Under the pieces are notes generated by a model. It ran no database searches, had not been told where the DNA came from, and saw only the letters and a list, made by a program, of their open reading frames with translations. DNA of 64,000 nt from Mesonia aquimarina (GTDB lineage: Bacteria > Bacteroidota > Bacteroidia > Flavobacteriales > Flavobacteriaceae). Location: NCBI RefSeq assembly GCF_003667275.1, contig NZ_RCNV01000001.1, positions 434,001-498,000 on the forward strand. Reading direction: 5' to 3'. This document shows, piece after piece, positions 57,246 through 64,000 of the stretch. The stretch's first letter is position 1; each line of letters starts with the position of its first letter. A program made the translations under genes and the position numbers.

Positions 57246-57911
57246 ATGAATATTTCACTCCCCATTTTTGCTGTTATTGTAGGCTTTGCTATTGCTTTAT
57301 TTACCAAAGCCGGAAAAGCTTCCATTCAACTTTTATTATCGTTTAGCGGAGCTTTTTTACTTTCAATAACCGTATTTGAATTTTTACCAGAAGTTTATGC
57401 CGATTATTCTAAAATGACTGGCTTATTGATTATGACTGGAATTTTACTACAAGTTTTTTTAGAGTTTCTATCCAAAGGTGCAGAACACGGACATTTGCAT
57501 CACGATAAAAACAAAACTACGTTTCCTTACGTTTTATTTATCAGTTTATGCATTCATGCGCTAATTGAAGGCTATCCAATTCATACTAATCATCATCTTT
57601 TATATGGTGTGGTAGTTCATAAAATTCCGGTGGCTGTTATTATTTCGTCATTTTTGCTAAGTTCTAATCTTAGTAAACCAAAAATTTTAAGTTTCTTACT
57701 TTTATTTGCTTTAATGACCCCTTTAGGAAGTTTACTCCATCAACATTTTGAATTTTTAGCTTCTATAGAACATTACGTTCATGCGCTTGTTATCGGTATT
57801 TTTCTACACGTGTCCACTACCATTTTATTTGAATCTTCTAAAAATCATCAATTTAGTTTTTCTAAAACCGTTTCTATTATCTTAGGAATTTTGATTGCTT
57901 ATTTTTTATAA
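57246..57911 (+). CDS. ZIP-family metal transporter
   Basis: 221 residues, about eight hydrophobic helices with a His-rich loop (GAEHGHLHHDK) after helix three. Helix IV has HALIEG and helix V has HKIPVA. In classical ZIPs helix V carries HExPHE-like residues, so one acidic metal ligand is replaced by Lys/Val here; I believe Bacteroidota members share this. It probably imports Zn2+ or another divalent metal. Confidence 0.85.
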   Translation: MNISLPIFAVIVGFAIALFTKAGKASIQLLLSFSGAFLLSITVFEFLPEVYADYSKMTGLLIMTGILLQVFLEFLSKGAEHGHLHHDKNKTTFPYVLFISLCIHALIEGYPIHTNHHLLYGVVVHKIPVAVIISSFLLSSNLSKPKILSFLLLFALMTPLGSLLHQHFEFLASIEHYVHALVIGIFLHVSTTILFESSKNHQFSFSKTVSIILGILIAYFL

Positions 57912-57914
57912 ACC

Positions 57915-58343
57915 ATGTTCAGCAGAGAAGAATCTAAAAAAATTAGGAAAGAATTTTGGACAAGTTTCGGAAAACAAAGTCCAAAAAAATGGATTTTATA
58001 CGATACAAAAATTAAAGAGATTAATTTAAAATTTCATTTTGACACCAAAAAAGCAAGCGTCGGAATTATAATTGATACCGAAGATGAATTGATTAAGGAA
58101 TATTATTTTGAAAAATTTGAGAGTCTAAAAAATTTACTCCTTTCTGAAGTTGACAAAGATTTTATTCTCGATCCAAATTTTGAAACTGAATCTGGAAAAA
58201 TAATCGGTAATATTTACCTGCCTAAAGAGAATGTCAGTATTCATAATAAAAAAACTTGGCCGGAAGTTTTTGAATTTTTCAATACAAAAATGTTATCCTT
58301 AGAACAATTTTTTATAGAATATTATCATATTATAAAACAATAA
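57915..58343 (+). CDS. DUF4268-family protein
   Basis: 142 residues. Begins FSREESKKIRKEFWTSFGKQSPKKWILYDTKIKEINLKFHFD, the DUF4268 pattern, with a C-terminal WPEVFEFFNTKMLSLEQFF helix pair. DUF4268 occurs alone or fused to nuclease-like domains; alone it has no assigned function. Starts 3 bp after the ZIP gene. Confidence 0.8.
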   Translation: MFSREESKKIRKEFWTSFGKQSPKKWILYDTKIKEINLKFHFDTKKASVGIIIDTEDELIKEYYFEKFESLKNLLLSEVDKDFILDPNFETESGKIIGNIYLPKENVSIHNKKTWPEVFEFFNTKMLSLEQFFIEYYHIIKQ

Positions 58344-58373
58344 AAAAAGCCATGAATTTTTATGGCTTTTTTT
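58342..58373. terminator. Bidirectional terminator between DUF4268 and guaB genes
   Basis: Stem aaaaaaagccat/atggcttttttt around gaattttt. Overlaps the last two bases of the DUF4268 stop and precedes the guaB stop by about 30 bp. Confidence 0.85.
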
Positions 58374-58404
58374 ATTGTTTTAATTAGTGTTTTTAACTGA
58401 TCTA

Positions 58405-59877
58405 TTATCTTGAATAATTTGGTGCTTCCCTAGTAATAGTAACATCGTGTGGATGACTTTCAAAAATACCTGAAGAAGTAATTTTTACAAATTTAGCATC
58501 ACGTTTTAAACTGGCAACGTCTTTTGCTCCACAATACCCCATACCGGCTCTTAAACCACCAATAAATTGAGTCATGCTTTCTACTAACTCTCCTTTATAA
58601 GGTACTCTTCCTACAATTCCTTCAGGAACTAATTTCTTAATATCATCTTCTACATCTTGAAAATAACGATCTTTAGATCCTTTTTCCATGGCTTCAACAG
58701 AACCCATTCCACGGTAAGACTTAAATTTACGACCTTCATAAATTATAGTTTCACCAGGTGATTCTTTTGTTCCTGCTAATAAAGAACCGAGCATTACACA
58801 ATCTGCGCCAGCTGCTATTGCTTTAGGAATATCTCCTGTGTAACGAATTCCGCCATCTGCAATCACCGGAACTCCCGTTTCTTTTATAGCTTCTGCCACT
58901 TCTAAAACTGCAGAAAACTGAGGAAAACCAACTCCCGCTACTACTCTAGTTGTACAAATAGAACCTGGACCAATACCAACCTTTACAGCATCTGCTCCAG
59001 CTTCAACCAAATATTTTGCTGCTTCTGCCGTGGCTATATTTCCGACAACTACGTCTAAATCTGGAAATTTCTTTTTCACTTCTTTCAACACATGGACAAC
59101 ACCCCTTGTATGCCCGTGTGCTGTATCAATAACTACCGCATCAACTCCGGCATTTACTAAAGCCTCTGCTCTATTTACTGCATCACCTGTTACTCCTAAA
59201 GCCGCAGCAACACGTAATCTCCCGTACTGATCTTTATTCGCTGTTGGTTTTTGAGTTAATTTGGTTATATCTCTGAAAGTGATTAAACCGACAAGCTTAT
59301 TTGATTTATTTACAACAGGTAGTTTTTCAATTTTATTAGCTTGTAAAATATCTTCAGCTTCACTTAATGAAGTTCCTTCGGCAACAGTAACTAGATTTTC
59401 TGAAGTCATTACTTCAGATATTGGACGTTCATTATTTTTTTCGAACCGTAAATCACGATTAGTCACGATTCCTAATAGCTTTCCTTCATCATCTACAATT
59501 GGAATTCCGCCAATGCTATGCTCTCGCATATGAGCTTTTGCATCTTGAACACTTGCCGAAATAGGCAATGTAACAGGATCTATAATCATTCCGCTTTCTG
59601 CACGCTTCACTTTTCTAACTTTAAGGGCTTGTTGCTCAATAGTCATGTTTTTATGTAGAACACCAATACCTCCTTCACGAGCAATAGCAATAGCCATTCT
59701 CGATTCGGTTACTGTATCCATTGCTGCAGAAACAATAGGTACATTAATGGTAATATTTTTTGTGAATTTTGTTTGAATATTTACTTCGCGAGGAAGTACT
59801 TCAGAAAAGGCAGGAACTAAGAGAACATCATCATAAGTTAGTCCTTCACCTACTATTTTATTTTCGTGTGCAGTCAT
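58405..59877 (-). CDS. guaB: Inosine-5'-monophosphate dehydrogenase
   Basis: GuaB oxidises IMP to XMP with NAD+, the committed step to GMP. 490 residues from the ATG at 59877 ([20 protein letters not shown]); an upstream in-frame start would run across a palindrome and is unlikely. A CBS pair lies at about 95-210. The catalytic loop is [11 protein letters not shown] with Cys308, and the flap follows as [27 protein letters not shown] perfect palindrome ends 1 bp before the start codon. Confidence 0.96.
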   Translation of the reverse strand: MTAHENKIVGEGLTYDDVLLVPAFSEVLPREVNIQTKFTKNITINVPIVSAAMDTVTESRMAIAIAREGGIGVLHKNMTIEQQALKVRKVKRAESGMIIDPVTLPISASVQDAKAHMREHSIGGIPIVDDEGKLLGIVTNRDLRFEKNNERPISEVMTSENLVTVAEGTSLSEAEDILQANKIEKLPVVNKSNKLVGLITFRDITKLTQKPTANKDQYGRLRVAAALGVTGDAVNRAEALVNAGVDAVVIDTAHGHTRGVVHVLKEVKKKFPDLDVVVGNIATAEAAKYLVEAGADAVKVGIGPGSICTTRVVAGVGFPQFSAVLEVAEAIKETGVPVIADGGIRYTGDIPKAIAAGADCVMLGSLLAGTKESPGETIIYEGRKFKSYRGMGSVEAMEKGSKDRYFQDVEDDIKKLVPEGIVGRVPYKGELVESMTQFIGGLRAGMGYCGAKDVASLKRDAKFVKITSSGIFESHPHDVTITREAPNYSR

Positions 59878-59878
59878 A

Positions 59879-59909
59879 GCAATTAAATATTTAATTGCAT
59901 GCAAATTTA
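59879..59909 (-). promoter_or_regulatory. guaB promoter with two palindromes
   Basis: The -7 box TAAATTTG (59902-59909, minus) is exact. A perfect 20-bp palindrome gcaattaaatatttaattgc (59879-59898) fills the leader up to the ATG, and ttgcatgcaa (59895-59904) is a second perfect palindrome over the initiation site. Either could be an operator. Confidence 0.5.
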
Positions 59910-59946
59910 GGCTTTTTAAATTAGATAAAAGCTAATTTAAGAGGAT

Positions 59947-60432
59947 TTATTTCCTGAATAATTGACTGAAAATCAACAGCACCGATGCCGTAAAAGAAAA
60001 TGTCATTAGAATCCCGGAAATCATAACTATGTATCGCATCCATATAATTCCTTGCCACATAAAATAAATACCACCAAAAGTGAGCAAAACAGAAAGTAAA
60101 GGTTCTATCATTAAAAACTTTTTAAAAGCGGAGTTCGTTTTGGTTAATGACACTAAACCACCCACTAAAAAGAAGATTACAGACATTGACAAGATATGCG
60201 TATGAACAATAGTTAACATTTCGCGTTCTGATTTTTTAAACTTCATAAAGCTCGCATTTTCATCTTCTTCGTTGCCCAAATAATTTTCCTGAATTCCTTG
60301 TGGTGAATTTGAAGTAGTTTCACCCACAAAAGTTAATCCCGTAAAATAACCGACACTTAAAACAACTAGAAAAGTGCCGATTAAAATTTTTACAGGATTA
60401 GGTAAAACTTGTAATTTCCCTTCCAACTTCAT
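59947..60432 (-). CDS. Four-helix inner-membrane protein of unknown family
   Basis: 161 residues with four hydrophobic helices (about 14-32, 76-95, 106-125 and 133-158) and an acidic loop after helix one (GNEEDENASF). Helix two starts with IVHTHILSMSVIFFLVGG; the paired His could bind heme or a metal, but this is a guess. It is the last of three minus-strand genes after the DUF6607 and FMN-binding genes, with a 1-bp gap, so it belongs to that operon. Confidence 0.7.
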   Translation of the reverse strand: MKLEGKLQVLPNPVKILIGTFLVVLSVGYFTGLTFVGETTSNSPQGIQENYLGNEEDENASFMKFKKSEREMLTIVHTHILSMSVIFFLVGGLVSLTKTNSAFKKFLMIEPLLSVLLTFGGIYFMWQGIIWMRYIVMISGILMTFSFTASVLLIFSQLFRK

Positions 60433-60433
60433 C

Positions 60434-60964
60434 TTATAAAATATTGTTCTGCTGAAGCAAATTTACGCTTTGTAATACATCATTTACAGCTCTTGCCATT
60501 GAGGAAGCCGAGATGGTTGCTCCACTTATAGCTGCAATGTTTTCTCCATAAACGATGTTATCTTTAGGCGTCATCCCTATAAATTGTTTCAACCAACGTT
60601 GTGTACCAATTTGCAAACCATAATTTTCTCTATAAATTAAGACTTTAGATTTTTTGATGATAAAATTTTCATCAAAAAGCACAACATATTCAAATTCCTT
60701 TTTCTTGCTTGGAGCTGTTCCTAAATAAGCATAGCCAATCAAATTCTTTTCTTGGCTAATTTTAAACAGGTTTCCTTCATTCATTTCTACACTTAACTGC
60801 TCTACAATTTCGCTAGAAACTTTAATTTCATCTAAATTAAAATTTTCTACATTATATGTTCCTCGAATTGCTTTTTCAAACTTTTGCTGTAATTCATTTT
60901 GTGGCATTACAGCAAAAGCATAAGAAATTAGTAAAATGAGAAGTATGGCTAATTTTTTCATCAT
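60434..60964 (-). CDS. FMN-binding domain protein, exported
   Basis: 176 residues. Signal peptide MMKKLAILLILLISYAFA. The mature part ends in the FMN-binding fold (about 95-165), with LQIGTQRWLKQFIGM and the flavinylation-type motif ISGATISASSM. In NqrC/RnfG-like domains, ApbE attaches FMN covalently to the Ser/Thr of the SGATxS/T motif. It would be a periplasmic or outer-leaflet electron carrier. It directly follows the DUF6607 gene without a gap. No apbE gene is in the window. Confidence 0.82.
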   Translation of the reverse strand: MMKKLAILLILLISYAFAVMPQNELQQKFEKAIRGTYNVENFNLDEIKVSSEIVEQLSVEMNEGNLFKISQEKNLIGYAYLGTAPSKKKEFEYVVLFDENFIIKKSKVLIYRENYGLQIGTQRWLKQFIGMTPKDNIVYGENIAAISGATISASSMARAVNDVLQSVNLLQQNNIL

Positions 60965-61861
60965 TTATTCTTCAATAAATTCTTCTATAGTTGCTTCAAT
61001 TTTATCTTCTGAAGTATTTACATCCATGGGGAAAAGGTGCATAAAAAGCGGTTTACCGTCAACCGATTTTTTTAAGGTTAAATCTTCATTATTATCAAAA
61101 ATAGTGGCCCAGTTTTTTCTAGCTTTTACCCAAAATTCTTTGTTTTCTTTCCACCAATTTTTAGCGGCTAAACATTTAGAATCCGGCACTTTTTTATACA
61201 CATTATATCCTTTTTCTTGCACTAATAGCACATCTTCTTCTCCATCTTCTCTAATTATTTTTTTATTGTCTTGCTCGTGTAACCAACCATAATCTGTAAT
61301 TTCTACATGATTTCCTCTATTCATTACGTTGTAATCGCTTCGTTTAGAATATTCTCTTCGAGGTAAAGGTGAGTCTGCTTCATCATCCCAGTAGTGTCTT
61401 CCATCTGCGTGAATCCAAGTTGCCGAACCTGAATAACGCGGACTGTCATCTACCTGATATACACTTTGTGTCCATTGCCCTTTTACCGCTTTTTTAGGAG
61501 ACTTTACGAATTTCCACTTATTATCTTTATCGTATTCATAACGTGTTCTATCTTCGTAAGTCCAATCTTGGCGCCAATGTTTTATAATGGTAGAATCGTT
61601 TATAACCAATAAATGCTGAATTGAAATTTTTTCATCATCCTCTTCAATCATTTCTGCCCATTCTAAAGCGGTGGCTGTATAATCATAAGCTTTTTCATAA
61701 TCAATTTCTGGAGCAAAAGTTTCGGTGTATTTGAATGTTACTTCAAAACAACCGCACATTTCTTTAATTGCTTTTCTATCTTCTTTTAAAGATTCTTGAG
61801 CATTTGTTGCCCAAAAAATAAGCATAACTAAAACTAACGGAATAAAATTTCTAGATTTCAT
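60965..61861 (-). CDS. DUF6607-family secreted protein
   Basis: 298 residues from the ATG at 61861 (MKSRNFIPLVLVMLIFWATNAQ signal peptide); an upstream in-frame start would add 14 residues before the signal. The mature N-terminus has KAIKEMCGCFEVTFKYTETFAPE, then many Trp/Tyr-rich strands (HWRQDWTYEDRTRYEYD, SATWIHADGRHYWDDEADSPLPRREY). It fits the DUF6607 family often found near TonB receptors for iron or heme. Function unknown. Confidence 0.78.
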   Translation of the reverse strand: MKSRNFIPLVLVMLIFWATNAQESLKEDRKAIKEMCGCFEVTFKYTETFAPEIDYEKAYDYTATALEWAEMIEEDDEKISIQHLLVINDSTIIKHWRQDWTYEDRTRYEYDKDNKWKFVKSPKKAVKGQWTQSVYQVDDSPRYSGSATWIHADGRHYWDDEADSPLPRREYSKRSDYNVMNRGNHVEITDYGWLHEQDNKKIIREDGEEDVLLVQEKGYNVYKKVPDSKCLAAKNWWKENKEFWVKARKNWATIFDNNEDLTLKKSVDGKPLFMHLFPMDVNTSEDKIEATIEEFIEE

Positions 61862-61891
61862 TATATCTGATTTGGTTAAAATTTCTTGGCA

Positions 61892-61972
61892 CAAAAATAT
61901 CAAATTTATTTAGACTGATTAAAAATTAAATATATATTTGCAATAATATTTTAATTAAGACCAATTCTAAAT
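61892..61972. promoter_or_regulatory. Divergent promoter region of the TonB receptor and DUF6607 operons
   Basis: Minus -7 box TATTTTTG (61892-61899) for DUF6607; plus -7 box TATATTTG (61933-61940) for the receptor. The segment tttagactgattaaaa (61909-61924) covers the -33 zone of the minus promoter. A related inverted segment (61949-61972, with ttttaat...tctaaa ends) lies between the plus -7 box and its ATG. These are candidate metalloregulator sites; the match between them is loose. Confidence 0.45.
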
Positions 61973-61973
61973 A

Positions 61974-64000
61974 ATGATTAAACGTTATTTTTTTCTTACT
62001 GCAGTTTTAGTTTTTTTTCAGATAAAAGCGCAAGAAATAGATTCGTTACGTCAAGATTCGTTGCAATATAACTCCCTTCAAAAAGTAGTTTTAACAGGAC
62101 AATACAATCGGCAATCTGTAGATAAATCTGTATTTGAGGTTGAAGTGCTTTCGCAAAAAGACATACAAATGTTGGCGGCTAACAACCTTTCTGATGTTCT
62201 AAATCAAACCTTGAATATGAATATTATTCCGCAAGCCGGAGAAGGAAGATCAGGAATTCGGCAATTTGGTTTTAATTCAGAATATGTAAAAATTTTAGTT
62301 GACAACGTTCCTATTGTAGGCGATGAAGGTTACGGAAACGCTATAGACATCAGCCAAATAAATCTCGATGATATCGAGCAAATTGAAATTATTGAAGGTT
62401 CTATGGGTGTTCAATATGGAGCTAATGCCGTTACCGGTGTAATTAATATTATCACCAAAAAAAGTGGAAAACATGATTGGCAAATCACACCTTTTATTCA
62501 AGAAGAAACTATTGGTGATGAATACAGTTGGTTTGATGAAGGTCGCCATATTCAATCTATAAAAATCGGTCATAATTTTTCTGATAAAATTTATGGTAAT
62601 ATACTTTTCACTCGCAATGATTTCCAAGGTTTTCTAAATGAAAAAAAAGGAATAAGTTATTATAATCCTAGTCCCGAAATGGAAAACGATAGCTTAAGAG
62701 GTTATGAATGGTTGCCTAAAGAGCAAAACAACGTAAAAGCGCTTTTAAATTATAACGATAACAAAAATTTTAAAGCCTTTTATAAATTTGAATATTTTAA
62801 TGAAGTAACCAATAAATACGCTAATAATGTAAATTTTAATTACAATCCTTCTACAGAAACTGTAAATCCTACTGCAAATGATGAAGTTTTTACCTCAGAA
62901 CGTTTTTATCATCATTTAAATACTTCCGGTAAAATTAAGCAGCAAGTAAATTTTAATATTTCTGCGGCTTATCAAGAACAGATAAAAAATTATAAAGGCT
63001 ATAGTTACCGACTAAAAACAGAAGAAAAAACCAAGTTAGAAGATTACGATTTTAATACAAGAAAAGGCTTTTTCTCGCGGGGAACCTTCAATAACTTTTT
63101 TACTTCAAAAAAAGTAAATGTAGAGTTAGGTTACGAAACTACTATCGATGCAGGAACTGCAAGCGATTTGTCACCTCAAAACATAGAGCAACGCACAAAA
63201 AATAGACAATTAAATTCCTATAGCTTTTTTGTCTCTTCAGAAATAGAAGCTTCAGATAGGCTTTCCATTAGGCCTGGAACTCGTGTAATCGCTACTTCAC
63301 ATTTTAATCCGGCTTATGCGTTTTCGGTAAGTGCAAAATATAGGTTTAAAAATAATTATCAGCTTCGATTAATTGGCGGCTCAGCTCCTAAAATTCCAAA
63401 TTTCGAGCAACTTTACTTCTACATGGTAGATTCTAATCATAATATTCAAGGAGATGAAAATTTAAATCCAGAATATGGTAGGTCTATTTTTCTTCACTTT
63501 AAAAAGAATTTCTGGGGAAAAGATTATGAGTTAAAATTTACTCCAAAATTATCGGCATGGTTTCTTGACGTTCAAGATAAAATTGACTTAGTAATTGTAC
63601 AAAACAATCCGCTAGTTTATCAATATAGCAATATAGATTTACACAGAACAATGGGGGTTTCTTTACGAAACTCTATAAGCTACAAACAATTTAGAGCAAC
63701 TGCAGGAATTGCGCTTAGTGGTGAATCAAAGGTTTTAGAAAGTGCGGGGATTTATAATGATGATTATTTATACGCTGTTCAAGTAAATACAAACATCTCT
63801 TATGATATTCCTAAATGGAATACAACTTTCTCTACCTTTTTCAAATATAACGGTCCGCAACAACAATTTTTTAACGAGATAAATGAAGAAAATGAAACTA
63901 TTATAAAACGTGGCAAAGTTGCAGGCTATGGCTGGTTAAATGCTTCGGTAAGAAAAACATTTTTTAAAGATAATTTTGAAGTCACTTTAGGTGCAAGAAA
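61974..64000 (+). CDS. TonB-dependent receptor, FepA/HmuR-like (3' end outside window)
   Basis: The frame is open from ATG 61974 to the end of the window (675 codons). Signal peptide ending FFQIKAQ, then directly a plug domain (about 35-160): VVLTGQYNRQSVDKSVFEVEVL, GIRQFGFNSEYVKILVDNVPI and MGVQYGANAVTGVINIITKKSG. A large barrel follows. Unlike the receptor at 34.4 kb it has no carboxypeptidase-like domain, as usual for siderophore, heme or B12 receptors. Divergent from the FMN-binding/DUF6607 genes. Confidence 0.9.
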   Translation, partial: MIKRYFFLTAVLVFFQIKAQEIDSLRQDSLQYNSLQKVVLTGQYNRQSVDKSVFEVEVLSQKDIQMLAANNLSDVLNQTLNMNIIPQAGEGRSGIRQFGFNSEYVKILVDNVPIVGDEGYGNAIDISQINLDDIEQIEIIEGSMGVQYGANAVTGVINIITKKSGKHDWQITPFIQEETIGDEYSWFDEGRHIQSIKIGHNFSDKIYGNILFTRNDFQGFLNEKKGISYYNPSPEMENDSLRGYEWLPKEQNNVKALLNYNDNKNFKAFYKFEYFNEVTNKYANNVNFNYNPSTETVNPTANDEVFTSERFYHHLNTSGKIKQQVNFNISAAYQEQIKNYKGYSYRLKTEEKTKLEDYDFNTRKGFFSRGTFNNFFTSKKVNVELGYETTIDAGTASDLSPQNIEQRTKNRQLNSYSFFVSSEIEASDRLSIRPGTRVIATSHFNPAYAFSVSAKYRFKNNYQLRLIGGSAPKIPNFEQLYFYMVDSNHNIQGDENLNPEYGRSIFLHFKKNFWGKDYELKFTPKLSAWFLDVQDKIDLVIVQNNPLVYQYSNIDLHRTMGVSLRNSISYKQFRATAGIALSGESKVLESAGIYNDDYLYAVQVNTNISYDIPKWNTTFSTFFKYNGPQQQFFNEINEENETIIKRGKVAGYGWLNASVRKTFFKDNFEVTLGAR

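Overview
The window is about 64 kb of a low-GC chromosome from a member of the Flavobacteriaceae (Bacteroidota); I cannot fix the genus. The assignment rests on several sequence features. Two proteins end in C-terminal type IX secretion (T9SS) sorting domains. The promoters carry the Bacteroidota -7 box TAnnTTTG, usually without a Shine-Dalgarno sequence. There are TonB-receptor/DUF4249 and DUF6607/TonB gene sets, and a family-typical gene order from fabI through recN, porD, coaBC, an omega subunit and bamD to dapA. Most of the window is core genome. I see no phage, transposase, CRISPR array, rRNA or tRNA. The one clear RNA gene is the SRP RNA at 46.3-46.4 kb on the minus strand.

Layout. 0-6.5 kb: end of a K+ channel, miaA, a histidine kinase/response regulator pair, and a glycosyltransferase-YbbR-coaE operon. 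6.5-11.1 kb: a 1503-residue secreted fibronectin-type-III repeat protein. 11.2-18.6 kb: a minus-strand run (fabI, recN, porD, coaBC, omega, bamD, dapA, DUF6913) combining fatty acid, CoA and lysine/cell-wall synthesis with outer-membrane and T9SS assembly. 18.8-25.7 kb: M61 peptidase, ligA, a VOC protein, a REP-like repeat, a LOG-family hydrolase, prmC and an acetyltransferase. 25.7-28.8 kb: the compact plus-strand ribD-HAD-EamA-YigZ operon. 29.4-33.5 kb: dnaA, a phosphatase, a secreted sugar dehydrogenase and an RsmI-like methyltransferase. 34.4-38.7 kb: a TonB receptor/DUF4249/murQ/DUF6095 operon.

38.7-46.5 kb: a triple-repeat lipoprotein, an MFS transporter, an ABC-F ATPase, a catalytically dead thioredoxin-fold lipoprotein, transaldolase, an SDR and the SRP RNA. 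46.5-50.7 kb: glutaminyl cyclase, a beta-helix lipoprotein, a small outer-membrane protein and a toxin-antitoxin pair bracketed by direct repeats. 50.7-58.4 kb: rocD, rlmD, three small envelope genes, two methyltransferases, a ZIP transporter and DUF4268. 58.4-64 kb: guaB, then a divergent locus with a TonB receptor facing DUF6607, an FMN-binding protein and a four-helix membrane protein; this resembles a metal or heme uptake and reduction system.

The most interesting items are: the cassette-like direct repeats around the toxin-antitoxin pair; the FMN-binding/DUF6607/TonB locus; a set of promoters placed so close to start codons that the mRNAs should be leaderless; a palindrome shared by two divergent promoters; a perfect 20-bp palindrome at the guaB start; and an ABC-F protein with one intact and one doubly degenerate ATP site. 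No large gene-free stretch exists; the longest gaps (about 210-270 bp) are described individually. Nothing here is a clearly new defence or biosynthetic system.
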